Shown: positions 33,175 to 45,183 of the stretch, one piece after another
Layout: every line of letters starts with the position of its first letter
Position numbering within the stretch: the stretch's first letter is position 1
Source of the DNA: Flaccisagitta enflata
Taxonomy: Eukaryota; Chaetognatha; Sagittoidea; Aphragmophora
Reading direction: 5' to 3'
Length of the DNA stretch: 64,000 nucleotides
NCBI GenBank assembly: GCA_965153355.1
Contig: OZ231127.1
Location: 86,924,001 to 86,988,000, forward strand
The notes under the pieces: generated by a model
Seen by the model: the letters and a program-made list of their open reading frames with translations, nothing else
Database searches by the model: none
What the model was told of the DNA's origin: nothing
Translations under genes and position numbers: made by a program

Positions 33175-33329
33175 CGACAAAAAACAACAACAAAACAACA
33201 ACAAAACAACAACAATAACAACAACAATAACAACAACAACAACAAATAAACAATAATAAATAACAATAATAACAACAAAAATGATAATGATAAAAACAAC
33301 AACATAACAACAACAATAAGAACAACAAG

Positions 33330-33403
<74 letters not shown>

Positions 33404-33417
33404 CGACAACCACAACG

Positions 33418-33473
<56 letters not shown>

Positions 33474-33515
33474 AACAATACCAATAACAATAACAATAAC
33501 AATAACAACAACTGG
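33175..33515. repeat. (AAC)n / (AAT)n microsatellite, about 340 bp
   Basis: Pure AAC in 33330-33470 with AATAAC variants on both sides. Cys-, Val- and Leu-repeat frames are artefacts. Confidence 0.97.
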
Positions 33516-33834
33516 CGCTCAAGAGGAAATATTTGATCTTTTGTTTTTTTTCGAAGTATCACTTTCCGACGACGGGCCCTCTAGGAGATTGACTTGGCAA
33601 TTTGTTTGCGCTTCTGTTTGTTTCCAATCAGTTCTCTAAATAGAAATACTATGTTTTCGGTTATAATGTTGTTATCATTATCCAACTTTTATACATGACA
33701 GAGAAGAGATTTTTTCGCGACCATAAATTTTGGGCTTAACAACAGAAAATCCCAAAATTTGAGTCGACGAGAAACCAAATGTTGGACTTGAAGCAACCCC
33801 TCCCACCCCCCGCTGCCCCCGCTCACTCTGTCTT

Positions 33835-33931
33835 TTTCTGCCTCTGTCTCTCTCTGTCGCTCTCTGCCTCTGTCGCTCTCTGTCTCTCTCTCTCACTCAC
33901 TAACTCACACTCACACTCACACTCACACTCA

Positions 33932-33985
<54 letters not shown>

Positions 33986-34062
33986 GTCTGTCTGTCTGTC
34001 TGTCTGTCTCTCTGTCTCTCTCTCTCTGTCTTCTCTGCCTCTGTCTTCTGTCTGTCTCTCTC

Positions 34063-34101
<39 letters not shown>

Positions 34102-34135
34102 GCCTGTCTGTCTGTCTGTCTCTCTCTCTCTCACT
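33835..34135. repeat. (CT)n, (TCTG)n and (CACT)n compound microsatellite
   Basis: Blocks of CTCACA, CT and TCTG alternate over 300 bp. Confidence 0.95.
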
Positions 34136-34155
34136 CCTCTCTGGGAGTGAGTGGC

Positions 34156-34185
34156 TGACGCTGCCGAGAATTCTCGGTAGCGTCA
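34156..34185. repeat. 30-bp near-perfect palindrome with EcoRI-type core
   Basis: Half-site TGACGCTGCCGAGAA is followed by TTCTCGGTAGCGTCA; only one pair mismatches. Related half-sites are at 34208-34240, 34275, 35300-35330, 35365-35433 and 37445-37475. Confidence 0.85.
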
Positions 34186-34204
34186 ACGCTGACAACTACA
34201 CATT

Positions 34205-34290
34205 CTGACGCTACTGAGAATTCTCCATAGCGTCAATATCCATTCTCTATTGTGATGATTTGGAAACTAATAATTGACACTACTGAGAAT
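34205..34290. repeat. Diverged copies of the CGCTACCGAGAA palindrome
   Basis: GACGCTACTGAGAATTCTCC followed by ATAGCGTCAA, and GACACTACTGAGAATAG, keep the half-sites with substitutions. Confidence 0.7.
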
Positions 34291-34519
34291 AGTTTTCTCC
34301 TCTTTTTTTATTCATGTTATATTTCTCCTTTTATATCTCTGACTTGTCATATATTTTGATGATTTTTTTTCAATTTTCAACATTATCTTATATTCGATCA
34401 AGCAAAGAAACCAATAGAATTCAAGGTTACAATTTTTTCCAGATGGATTATGTCAAATCCCCCTCTATATTTGCAATACATTTATAAGTAGCTATATTCA
34501 GGTTTAAAATGCATCCTTG

Positions 34520-34625
34520 TATGTTTATCAGAGGGTATATCCATCCATTTGTTCTTTTTTCCATCCATCCATCCATCTATCCATCTATCTTTCCATCTCT
34601 CTATCCATCAATCCACCCATCCAAC
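34520..34625. repeat. (CCAT)n-rich tract
   Basis: Irregular ATCCATCC and ATCTATCT words; no gene is seen between 34290 and 34710. Confidence 0.6.
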
Positions 34626-34712
34626 TTATTGCTTCCCTACATCTGTTATTCTCGGTTTTAATTGTACTTGTCTGTAGAAAGAGTGAGCGTGTGTATGAGT
34701 AAGTGTGTGAGT

Positions 34713-34713
34713 G

Positions 34714-34776
<63 letters not shown>

Positions 34777-34929
34777 AAAAGAGAAAAAAAGAAAGAAAGA
34801 AAAAGGGAAATTAAGAAAAAAGAAAGGAAAAAAGAAAAAAAGAGGAAAAAACCATGATAGAAAGAAAGAAAGAAAAAAAGAAAGAAAGAAAGAAAAAAAA
34901 AAAGAAAGAGCGAAAGAGTGAGAAAGACA

Positions 34930-35011
<82 letters not shown>

Positions 35012-35215
35012 GACAGAGTAGAGGCAGAGACAGAGACAGAGACAGAGACAGAGAGAGACAGACAGAGAGAGACAGACAGAGAGAGAGAGAGACAGAGAGA
35101 CAGAGAGAGAGAGAGACAGAGAGAGAGAGTTTAGAGAGAGAGAGAGATAGATAGATATATATAGAGATATATAGAGCAAGAGAGATAAAGAGAGAGAGAG
35201 AGAGAGAGAAGAAAG
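34713..35215. repeat. (AAAG)n then (AG)n/(ACAG)n compound microsatellite
   Basis: About 200 bp of AAAG with A-rich interruptions passes into about 290 bp of AG and ACAG, then AGAT/TATA words near 35150. Confidence 0.96.
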
Positions 35216-35295
35216 AAAATAAGAGAGAATTTCAGTTGTGAGAATAATCTTTTCTACCATTTTGACGCAATGGAGACTCTCTATTGCACAAAACA

Positions 35296-35440
35296 CCAAT
35301 TCTCGGTAGCGTCAATTTTGCGAATTCTCTATTGCGTCAAACTCCCCTGGGGAGTTTAATGCTGGCGAGAATTCTTAGAATTCATGCTATCGAGAATCAG
35401 GGATTTTCGCGCTACCGAGAATTCTCGGTAGCGTTAAAAT
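35296..35440. repeat. Cluster of CGCTACCGAGAA palindromes, one perfect (35410-35433)
   Basis: Half-sites TTCTCGGTAGCGTCAA (35310) and GGCGAGAATTCTTAGAATTC (35364) precede a perfect 24-bp palindrome made of CGCTACCGAGAA and its reverse complement. A separate inverted repeat, AAACTCCCC/GGGGAGTTT, lies at 35339-35357. Confidence 0.8.
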
Positions 35441-35479
35441 GGTAAGAGAAATTTGATTCTTGCTATTGAGAATTTGTTC

Positions 35480-35935
35480 ATCATTTTTTTTGCCCTTCCT
35501 CCTGCTTTCTTTTCTTTTCTTCTTGTTTTTTCTCCATTTTTCTTTTTCTTTTCTTTTCTTTTATTTCTTCTCTTCTTTTTTTTCATTTTTTTCTTTTTCT
35601 TTTTTCTTTTTTCTTTTTTATTTCTATTGTTCTTTCTTTTTTACTTTCTTTGTTTTGTTTTTCTTTTTTTCTTTCCTTCTTTTTTTTTTCTCTCTCTCTT
35701 TCAATCTTCCTCTCTTCCTCTCTTTTTTTTTCCGTTTTTTGTTATTCTCATATTTTTTTGTCTTTTTCTTCTTTATTTTTTTTTGTCTTTGTTCCTTCTT
35801 TGCTTCCTTCCATTCTTCCTTTTTTTTTTCTTTCTGTTTTTTTTTGTTCCTCCCTTCCTCCCTTCTTTTTTTTCTTTCTCTTTTCTTTTCTTTTTTTTTT
35901 TCATTCTTTCTTCTTTTTTTTTCTTTTTCTAAATA
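35480..35935. repeat. T-rich pyrimidine tract (TTTC)n
   Basis: About 450 bp of T runs broken by C, with rare G. Phe/Leu/Ser frames are artefacts. Confidence 0.93.
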
Positions 35936-36206
35936 TCTTTTTCATCTCTTTATATGAGTGCAATATGTTTTTTCATTAGTGCAACAAAAAATCAAAGAAC
36001 AAAATAATTCTAATTCAAGACAGGCAAAAATTAACAATTGAAAAAACAAATTAACTGCCTTTGAAGATAATGGCTTTCTCAATATAATCATCAAATATGT
36101 TTATGAAAAAATATTTTTGACAATGAAAATCATAAATGTAAACATGAAAAAAAATCATTGAAAATCCTTTCTGATCAGAAAGAAAAGGTGAAATTACTTC
36201 TAAATA

Positions 36207-36722
36207 CCGTATTTCCTGTAATAAGCGCCCCGGGCGCTTTTGAAATTGAAATGAAACATTACTATTTCTAATCTGCAATTAGCGCCCCCCTAATGGATAT
36301 TTTCTATTAAAACATCACTATTTGACAAATCTTTTATAAATAGATAGAGTAAAACATAAAAACAGATAATATTCTGCTGCAAAACAAGCTATTTTCATAA
36401 GAATTTTATTAAACAAGGCCGGATACACGGCTACGGCAGGGGCCATAGTTGAGATCAGTGGAACATTTGGGCAGGAGCAGTAAGGCCAAAACCCCCATTA
36501 ACGCCGAAAAAGTAAAGTGTGACGGATGGACGGACGGACGGACCGACGGACGGACGGACAAAGCAGGGTGTAGAGTTGCGTAGCACGCGACTAAAAAACC
36601 TACTTTACAATATATTTCAAAGGATTTTTTTCTAGAAATATATTGTTGCTATAAGATTATACTTTCATAAAGAGGGAAGGGGGCGCTAATTAGAGGGGGG
36701 GCGATAAATGCAGGAAATACGG
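36207..36722. mobile_element. MITE with TIR CCGTATTTCCTG, TA duplication
   Basis: Ends TA-CCGTATTTCCTGTAATAAG and, reversed, TA-CCGTATTTCCTGCATTTAT, each followed by GCGCCCC-rich sequence (AATTAGCGCCCCC). From general knowledge, similar CCGTATTTCCTCGAATAAGC ends occur in MITEs of many invertebrates. Length 516 bp including a nested CAAGGCC copy. Confidence 0.9.
36413..36597 (+). repeat. CAAGGCC element, short complete copy nested in a MITE
   Basis: AACAAGGCCGGATACACGGC, TACGGCAGGGGCCATAGTTG, ATTTGGGCAGGAGCAGTAAG, GTAAAGTGTGACGGATGGAC, a GACGGACG core and CAAAGCAGGGTGTAGAGTTG, ending CGTAGCACGCGACTAAAAAA. At about 185 bp it shows every part of the element in compact form. Confidence 0.88.
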
Positions 36723-36740
36723 TAAATGGAATTCATCCTA

Positions 36741-36957
36741 ACAAGGCCAGATACACGGCTACCCAAGTCGCGTGTGGGTGGGCAGGGGCCATATTTGAGG
36801 CCTCTCCATCATTTGGGCAGGAGCTATAAGACCAAAGACCGCAAAAAAAATAGAGTAAAGTGTGACGGACGGACCAATGGATGGATGGACCAATGGACGG
36901 ACGGACCAACCGACCGACAAAGCGGGTTGTAGAGTCGCGTAGCACGCAACTAAAACT
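36741..36957 (+). repeat. CAAGGCC element, complete copy
   Basis: AACAAGGCCAGATACACGGC, TACCCAAGTCGCGTGTGGGT, GGGCAGGGGCCATATTTGAG, CATTTGGGCAGGAGCTATAA, AGTGTGACGGACGGACC, then CAAAGCGGGTTGTAGAGTCG, CGTAGCACGCAACTAAAAC. It begins 20 bp after the MITE that carries the previous copy. Confidence 0.9.
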
Positions 36958-37164
36958 TTTGATAACAAAGATGAAATAAAAAAGATTTGACAAAAAAATC
37001 AATAAAACTTTGTTTGATGAAAAAATATCTCTGTGAAAAACCTGCATGAGAAATGATATCATTTTTTTCATGAAAAATTCATCTTTATCATCTTTATCTT
37101 TTTAAGGTTTTGACATTTTTTTTAAGGCGTTCTGTCCCACTGGAAACTTGTTCATTAAACTAAC

Positions 37165-37345
<181 letters not shown>

Positions 37346-37443
37346 TATTCTCAGTAACAACTATTTTTTACAATAATTATCATAACTGAGAATTGAATTT
37401 AATGTTATAGAATTCTTCTATAGCATGAAACATCAAATGAATC

Positions 37444-37476
37444 GTTAATGCTACTGAGAATTCTCGGCAGCATTAC
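37444..37476. repeat. CGCTACCGAGAA-type palindrome copy beside a (CT)n tract
   Basis: AATGCTACTGAGAATTCTCG followed by GCAGCATTACC; a half-decayed 28-bp palindrome. The (CT)n block starts directly after it, as at 34135-34156. Confidence 0.7.
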
Positions 37477-37479
37477 CTA

Positions 37480-38342
<863 letters not shown>

Positions 38343-38396
<54 letters not shown>
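38343..38396. repeat. (CT)n microsatellite
   Basis: Uninterrupted CT between GGGC and ACTTTGATG. Confidence 0.95.
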
Positions 38397-38398
<2 letters not shown>

Positions 38399-38535
38399 TT
38401 GATGTCCACCCTGGGCCCCAAGAAAATGTGCATCATCATATTTTCCCTCTCTCTCTACTGCCTCTCACAGAGAAACATGCCTAGACACATAATCCCCAGT
38501 TGCGTGCAGGTGGATAAGAGATCACTAGACCATTA

Positions 38536-38900
38536 AACTTAGTTTAAGGATGGAAGCGTTTTTTTACTACTTCATTTAAACTCATGCTCACTATTAGAAC
38601 ACAAGTGTTATGGAAGCTTTCTTCCACTACAACACTTGCAATTGTAAAAGTCAATTATTAGGAAAAGAAGCCTTTAGTGGCTTTAACAGAAAAAAAAGAC
38701 TTAGTTTTAAGATGGAAGCTCATGCTTATGCTTACTATTAGATGAAAAGTGACAGAGAAGCTTTTTTTTACTACAAGCACTTGCAACCTATAAAAGTCGA
38801 TAATGAGGATAAGAATCAACAATCAATCTTTTTTAGCAGCTTTAAAGAGAAAAAAATTAGTTTTGGGATGGAAGTCTTTTTCATTACTTCACTAAGCTCA
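38536..38900. repeat. About 160-bp tandem repeat, two to three copies
   Basis: AACTTAGTTTAAGGATGGAAGC at 38536, ACTTAGTTTTAAGATGGAAG at 38700 and TTAGTTTTGGGATGGAAG at 38857 start successive related blocks sharing CACTTGCAA and AAAAGTC. Non-coding. Confidence 0.72.
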
Positions 38901-39023
38901 TCAGCTTTGCAGTCAAAGATTTGAGAAAGAATAAATCTACTATTCAGTTGTAATTTAGAGAAATAGTTGCCACATACTTTTAGTTGCTCTGTTTGTGTTT
39001 CCCTGAATATGTGTAGATGGGTG

Positions 39024-39097
<74 letters not shown>

Positions 39098-39148
39098 AGA
39101 GAGAGAGAGAGATATATATAGATATATATGAGAGAGAGAGAGAGATAC
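39024..39148. repeat. (AG)n microsatellite with ATAT break
   Basis: AG repeats with AGAAAG variants and a GATATATATAGATATATATG break. Confidence 0.93.
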
Positions 39149-39257
39149 TGAAGATTAAGTTAGGAGGGAGTAAAAATATGTTGTTCTCGGGGAACAGAAT
39201 TCTGGGCCCTGAGATTATGGGATTTTTTGGGGCCCTGAGACTTTGTACTGGGCTGGC

Positions 39258-39261
<4 letters not shown>

Positions 39262-39307
<46 letters not shown>

Positions 39308-39422
39308 ATGCCTTTTATCCATCCGGATGCTTCATCTTCAGAGAGGTACAATTCAATTAGCTGCTTTAGATGATCAGCCTCGATCCCCGTTTTATGTCTT
39401 TGCGTGGGCTGCCATCTTTGGG

Positions 39423-39515
<93 letters not shown>

Positions 39516-39585
39516 ATGCCTTTTATCCATCTGATGTTTACTCCCAGAGAGAGGTGGCCAATTGATTATTGTTTAGATGACTGGG

Positions 39586-39640
<55 letters not shown>
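39262..39640. repeat. Three (CT)n tracts carrying copies 2 and 3 of the 120-bp unit
   Basis: CT at 39262-39304, unit copy 2 at 39307-39425, CT at 39426-39515, a diverged copy 3 at 39517-39588 (CATGCCTTTTATCCATCTGA then CTGGGCC), then CT at 39589-39640. Copies 1 and 2 differ at only a few bases although 1.1 kb apart. Confidence 0.87.
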
Positions 39641-39644
<4 letters not shown>

Positions 39645-39701
39645 TTTCGGCCTCTCGCGGACTAAGTTTGACTTTATTGGATTGCGGGGGCAAAAGAAGA
39701 C

Positions 39702-39778
39702 AAGGCCGGATACACGCGAGTGGGCAGGGGCAGTATGTGGAGGGGCGGGGCTATTGTGTGGCTGGGTACCCTGTCTTC
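39702..39778 (+). repeat. CAAGGCC element head, split by a MITE
   Basis: ACAAGGCCGGATACACGCGA, GTGGGCAGGGGCAGTATGTG. The region after the MITE (40517-40660, with AACCAACCAACCAACC and CAGCGACTAAAAACCC) looks like the rest of the same or a neighbouring degraded copy. Confidence 0.65.
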
Positions 39779-40514
39779 AGAAGCAACTGCAACCAGCAAA
39801 AGTTATATTTTGTGAAAACCGTTTATATTCAAAAATTCAGATTGGTTACATCTCAAAGCATATTACCTGCGGTTACTTAATGCGAAATTTCATCACCTGA
39901 AGTCAAGTAGTTTAGCCTTGACATCAATTTGAAAAATACCATAATTTCCTCAAAATATTTTGATTTTAACATGCAATGAAGGCGAACTGATCTAAATGAA
40001 TGTTCTTTTACTCACAAATTTTATTTTTTGTCAAATGTTGTACCATTCTAAGATATCATTCTAAGATATCATAAAAGGCATAAAAGGCAAATTTTTAACA
40101 CCAAAAGTTGGTGGAATATGAAAAATCCTGGGAAAACAATGAAAAAACCTTACGAATTTTGCTCTTTTTGCTTTTTTTGCTCTTTTTGCTATTTTCTTGA
40201 ATCTTGTATGATCTCCTGCAAAAGAGCTTTAATTTGAGTCCAACCCCAGAATTTTAGCTCAAAGCGATGAGATTCTATATAAGTTTAAAGTGGAAGACCT
40301 CCATTCAAGTCTGAAATGAAAAACTGCTTAGCGAGATGTGGTTTTTAACTTGAAAATCTTATAGAAGCTAAACTATTTGACTTAAGGTGCTTAAATTTTG
40401 CATAAAATAACCGCAGGTAACATGCTATTAGATGGAACAAATCTGGATTATGAAATGAGAATAGTTTTCACACAATACATCTTTCGCTGGTTGCAGTTGC
40501 TTCTGAAGACAGGG
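39779..40514. mobile_element. MITE with about 140-bp inverted ends, TIR CCCTGTCTTCAG, TA duplication
   Basis: Left TA-CCCTGTCTTCAGAAGCAAC and right, reversed, TA-CCCTGTCTTCAGAAGCAAC are identical. The arms continue through TGCAACCAGC and the CTGCGGTTA segment for about 140 bp. Length 736 bp, non-coding; a weak internal module lies near 40195-40270. Confidence 0.9.
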
Positions 40515-40516
40515 TA

Positions 40517-40662
40517 GGGGCAGTGAATCATGGTAGTCACTATTTTAATTGATTTTGCGCCATCCAAATTTTCACCAACTAACAAACCAACCAACCAACC
40601 AACCAACCAACCTACGGATACAGCCTCTTATAGAGACACCTAGCCAGCGACTAAAAACCCAA
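40517..40662 (+). repeat. Degraded CAAGGCC core and tail
   Basis: GGGGCAGTGAATCATGG, then (AACC)n at 40581-40611 and GCGACTAAAAACCCAATC. The AACC core takes the place of the usual GACG/GACC. Confidence 0.5.
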
Positions 40663-41040
40663 TCGTTCACTCTCCTTCTCCCTCTTGACGTTGATGTCCG
40701 ACTATCGAAATTTGCACTCTTTTTCAAGTCAAATGTTATAAACATCTTTTTTTTTTGTGTGTGTGATATTGGCACAGACCTGTGTCAATGACGACTTGTC
40801 TGCCCAAAACTGATATCCATTGTCGCGAGAAATGCGGCAAAAGCGGACTCACAACAAATTTTAAAGGATTGCGATTGCTTAAATAGCGTTTTACGGGCTC
40901 TTACAATCTGTTTTTGTTGGTTTCAATGAATGTCAGTTTGTTTACATTTTCTCAGAGATACGTTTTTGTTTAGGCAAACTTTCATATTTTGCCTCATGGG
41001 GTCGCCTCATGATGATGTCGCCCTCTTTTGGTTGTTTTTA

Positions 41041-41282
41041 GGGCGCGTTTCTAGTCACAGACAATCGTGTTTTTAACAGGCCACTCGGGCGCTCGCTACG
41101 TTCGTTCGCTCGCACTGCTCACTCCCCTCACTTGCTACGCAGCGTTTTGCTTTGCTACGCTAGCTCCATTCATGGACCTGCTCACTCCTTTGTTGGACAG
41201 TCAAATTGATGAATATGTGTTCACGCTGTATATGCGTTCAATGGGAACAAACTCGTTTTTCATCTTCGCTAGAAACACACCC
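41041..41282. mobile_element. PIF/Harbinger-like MITE, CGCTC-rich family copy B, TTA duplication
   Basis: TTA-GGGCGCGTTTCTAGTCAC at the left, GCTAGAAACACACCC-TTA at the right; 242 bp. The interior has GGGCGCTCGCTACGTTCGTT and CGCTCGCACTGCTCACTCC. This is the uninterrupted reference copy for the family. Confidence 0.88.
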
Positions 41283-41812
41283 TTATTCAAAGAAAAAAAA
41301 AGAAAGGAAAAAAGAAATTCAGCCGATCTTTATGGTAGAATTTGGAAAAAAACAAAGCAAAATCATTGGAGGCAAGCAAATCTATATATTATCCTCACTA
41401 AAAAAGAAACACACAAGTTACATACCACAATAACGGACTCAAGAGTAACGGAAATCCGCTTATAACATATATAAATTCTTGTTCCTTTCATGTCATTTCT
41501 TTTTATTCCCTTCATTGGCAATAAGAGAAATCCGCCTATAACAGATGAAAATTATTTGTCCCTTAACATCCGTTATTGCGAAGTTCAACTGTATATGAAT
41601 GCTGTCAGTCGCTGATCCCCGATATAAAGGTCATCGAGCAAGCTAATATGTTTCTCTCGTCGTCAAAGATCACAAAAAGATCCGATGGTTTGTGATCGTC
41701 ACGCAATTTACTATTTAGTTAGTCGAAAGCTAGATCATTCCTTGTCATGATTTTGGAAAGAAGGATGCTCTTTTCAGCTCTTTTCAGCGCCTCAGGATAT
41801 CCCTTGCTCTTT

Positions 41813-42030
41813 TAGTTGCGGACACGCAACTCTGCAAGAGGCTTGGTCCGTTGGTCTGTCTGTTGGTCCGTCACGCTCGAATTGAAAAAGTGATAAACGC
41901 TTATTTATTATGCTGCAGTTGTTTAAGCGTTTGTGTGTGTGTGAGTGTGTGGGTTGGGTTTGGAGGTGTTGGGGGGGGGGGTTGGATGCCCCTGCCCACC
42001 TGTCCGCAACGATACTGTGACCCCGCGTCA
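41813..42030 (-). repeat. CAAGGCC element, reverse copy
   Basis: AGTTGCGGACACGCAACTCT, GCAAGAGGCTTGGTCCGTTG, GTCTGTCTGTTGGTCCGTC, and at the far side GCCCCTGCCCACCTGTCCGC. The terminal hairpin is rebuilt as AGTTGCGGACACGCAACT, so pairing is kept although bases changed. Confidence 0.68.
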
Positions 42031-42319
42031 CTTGTTTTAGGGAGAAAAGCAGGACATAGTTAAAGGAATGGGAGAAAATATGACTGAAAAGTCCTCATGT
42101 AAATGGTAAACTTTTTGAACTTTTTGAAGTTCAATGAATACGTGTTTCAGGAGAAGAGATTTGATAGAATTAAGAAATGATCTTTCCTTCCATCATTACG
42201 GCCCCTTCAGTCCCGGTCGAACCTGACTCGACCGACTACCGGACTCTCATTGATGCCTCATTTCTACCAACTCCGAATTTATACATCTCGTATTTTCTAT
42301 TCCTCAAATCCTCGCCCAC

Positions 42320-43275
42320 ATCAAAACTGACCAATGAATCTCATTCATCTCTAATTCATCTCTCATTCATCTCTCATTCTTCGCCCGCACCAAAACTGAC
42401 CAATGAATCTCATTCATCTCTCATTCATCTCTCATTCTTCGCCCACACCAAAACTGACCAATGAATATTATTCATCTCTCATTCATCTCTCATTCATCTC
42501 TAACTCATCTCTCATTCATCTCTCATTCTTCGCCCACACCAAAACTGACCAATGAATCTTATTCATCTCTAATTCATCTCTCATTCATCTTTCATTCTTG
42601 GCCCACACCAAAACTGACCAATGAATCTCATTCATCTCTCATTCATCTCTCATTCATCTCTCACTCATCTCTCATTCTTCGCCCACACCAAAACTGACCA
42701 ATGAATCTCATTCATCTCTAATTCATCTCTCATTCTTCGCCCACACCAAAACTGACCAATGAATCTCATTCATCTCTCATTCATCTCTCACTCATCTCTC
42801 ATTCTTCGCCCACACCAAAACTGACCAATGAATCTCATTCATTTCTCATTCATCTCTCATTCTTCGCCCACACCAAAACTGACCAATGAATCTCATTCAT
42901 CTCTAATTTATCTCTCATTCATCTCTCATTCTTTGTCCACACCAAAACTGACCAATGAATCTCATTCATCTCTCATTCATCTCTCATTCATCTCTCATTC
43001 TTCACCCACGCCAGAACTGCGAATGAATCTCATTCATCTCTCATTCATCTCTCATTCATCTTTCATTCATCTCTCATTCTTCGCCCACACAAAAACTGAC
43101 CAATGAATCTCATTCATCTCTCATTCCTCTCTCATTCATCTCTCATTCTTCGCCCACGTCAAAACTGACCAATGAATCTCATTCATCGCTAATTCATCTC
43201 TCATTCATCTCTCATTCATCTCTCATTCTTCGCCCACATCAATACTGACCAATGAATCTCATTCATCGCCTCTCA
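42320..43275. repeat. Minisatellite, unit about 60-75 bp with 10-bp sub-repeats
   Basis: Each unit has CGCCCACACCAAAACTGACC, AATGAATCTCATTCATCTC and a variable number of TCTCATTCAT sub-repeats. About thirteen units, with unit length varying by steps of about 10 bp. His/Ser-rich frames are by-products. Confidence 0.93.
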
Positions 43276-43317
43276 CGCGTCTAAATCTTGTTTTCCTGTT
43301 CTAATAAAAGTACAGCA

Positions 43318-43382
43318 CAGAGCAACGTTCATGCTACATTTTCACGCTACAGAGCAACGTTCATGCTACATTTTCACGCTAC
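43318..43382. repeat. 31-bp tandem duplication
   Basis: AGAGCAACGTTCATGCTACA followed by TTTTCACGCTAC is present twice in a row. Confidence 0.9.
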
Positions 43383-43513
43383 CACGCTGTCCAAGCATAC
43401 CAAGGCCACACTCACTGCTGCATAAACCGCAAGTGGATCAAGGCATGGTGAGATCCGTGGAAGAACGCTCAGGAGTTTTTGGGACACATGCAGCAACTGA
43501 AATACCGCTCATA

Positions 43514-44346
43514 CCGGGTCATCCATCTCGTTTGGTAAAACGTATTAAGCTTTTACTCTCAGCTGCTTCACCTCATTGATCTGGAATTAATTTTCTTTTA
43601 TAGTACTATGTTTGATGTTTTTTGCATCAAAATTTCATTGATCCGAGTTGAATAGCATCTGTAATAACTAATGATCATTTCAGAAAAACTCACATTCTCA
43701 ATCAAAACAAACCTGTATCAAAGCATTTAAAGTTACCTAATTGACCGTAAACAATTACTCATATTTTGTGTCAATGACATCATAACGGTGTACAAGCACA
43801 AAACACAAAAAGATAACTAGCACTTTTAGTTTTCTCAGAAATTAAAAGTTTCTATTTCTGCGAAAAATTGTGATGACACAGTTCAGATACTGTAAAGCAC
43901 TGTTTCAGGGATCAGATGTTTTCTGCAATGCTTTGTTCACAACATCAATTTGAAGTGAAATAAGGATTCATGGCTGGGGCTCAATTTATCCCTCATTCAT
44001 CAAAATTATTTTCTTAAGACTTTCTTTCATTGCGAAACTGTTTGAGTTGCAAATGCTAGAATGGTCTCAAATGAAAGATGTCTTTTATACTTATATAAAA
44101 AAAATATTTGTCATCTAAGACCAATCCGATATTTGTAGCTAAATCTTTAAAGAAATGAAAGCAAATAAAAAAAAACGTTTGAAGGAATTATGGTTAACTT
44201 GAGCTTTAGCTGAAAATGCTTGTTTTTCTGGAAATTAATGTTGTGGACAAAGTTTTCAACTCAGATCAGTTAAAATAATCACATAGAAAAACAAACTGAG
44301 AGTAAAAGCTTAATACTTTTTTTCCCAAACGAGATGGATGACCCGG
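43514..44346. mobile_element. Mariner-type MITE, TIR CCGGGTCATCCATCTCGTTTGG, TA duplication
   Basis: Ends TA-CCGGGTCATCCATCTCGTT on both sides (right reversed), continuing into TAAGCTTTTACTCTC. Length 833 bp, non-coding. Two internal modules face each other (reverse about 44033-44090, forward 44103-44153). Its first 11 bases equal those of the element at 10259. Confidence 0.92.
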
Positions 44347-44749
44347 TACCTGCATGGAGAGCCAAATATCACAGCTTGAGGTACTGACGGACTAACATGT
44401 TGTGTCGAGAGAACAGCGTGAATACATCCCTGGGAGCAACCAACCTTGCGCCCGCTTTGATAGTTTTTTTTTTATCTCTTTTATTTTTTTTCTGTTTCTC
44501 GAAAAACAAACCCGGAAAAACAGCCAAGAGAAACCAATCAAGCTCAGACTCAGAGGATGGTAAATCACACACACGCAAGAAAACTCAAGGAAGACGCCGT
44601 TTAAAAAAAAAGAAGAGACGTCCGTTTTAAAACAAGTGGCGTTCGCCATAATGTGTTCCACGAAAACTTGTTTGGGCATGAAAAAGAAATGCAATAATTC
44701 ATAAAAATCATCTAATATTTGTATCTAGACAAATCTGAGTTGTAAATAA

Positions 44750-44908
44750 TGGCCGCCTGTGGGCCGCCTAACCACCACCTGTGGGCAACCTCAGTGCCGC
44801 CTGTGGGCGGTCCCACTGCCGCCTGTGGGCGGTCCCACTGCCGCCTCTAGGCGGTCCCACTACCGCCTGTGGGCAGTCCTACTGCCACATGGGGGCGGCC
44901 CCACTGCC
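44750..44908. repeat. 21-bp minisatellite GCCGCCTGTGGGCGGTCCCAC
   Basis: About seven units of CCGCCTGTGGGCGGTCCCAC with substitutions. Each unit contains the inverted pair CCGCC/GGCGG. It runs almost directly into the 29-bp satellite. Confidence 0.9.
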
Positions 44909-45183
44909 TTCTTAGTCTGACAGGGTGAAACTGGGTGGTGTGACATACATTGGAGAATTCTAGGCTGTGTGACATACATTGGAGAATACTGGGTTGTGTG
45001 ACATACATTTGGAGCATTTGGGGTTGTGTGACCAACATTGGAGAATTTTGGGTTGTGTGACTGACATTTGGAAAATTCTGGGTTGTGTGACAGACATTCG
45101 AAAATTTTGGGTTGTGTGACAGATATTGGAGAATTTTGGGTTGTGTGACAGACATTATAGAATTCTGGGTTGTGTGACAGATA

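Noticed and set aside
36207-36722. Host regulatory palindrome
   Set aside because: The inverted GCGCCCC-rich ends and TA duplication are those of a MITE.
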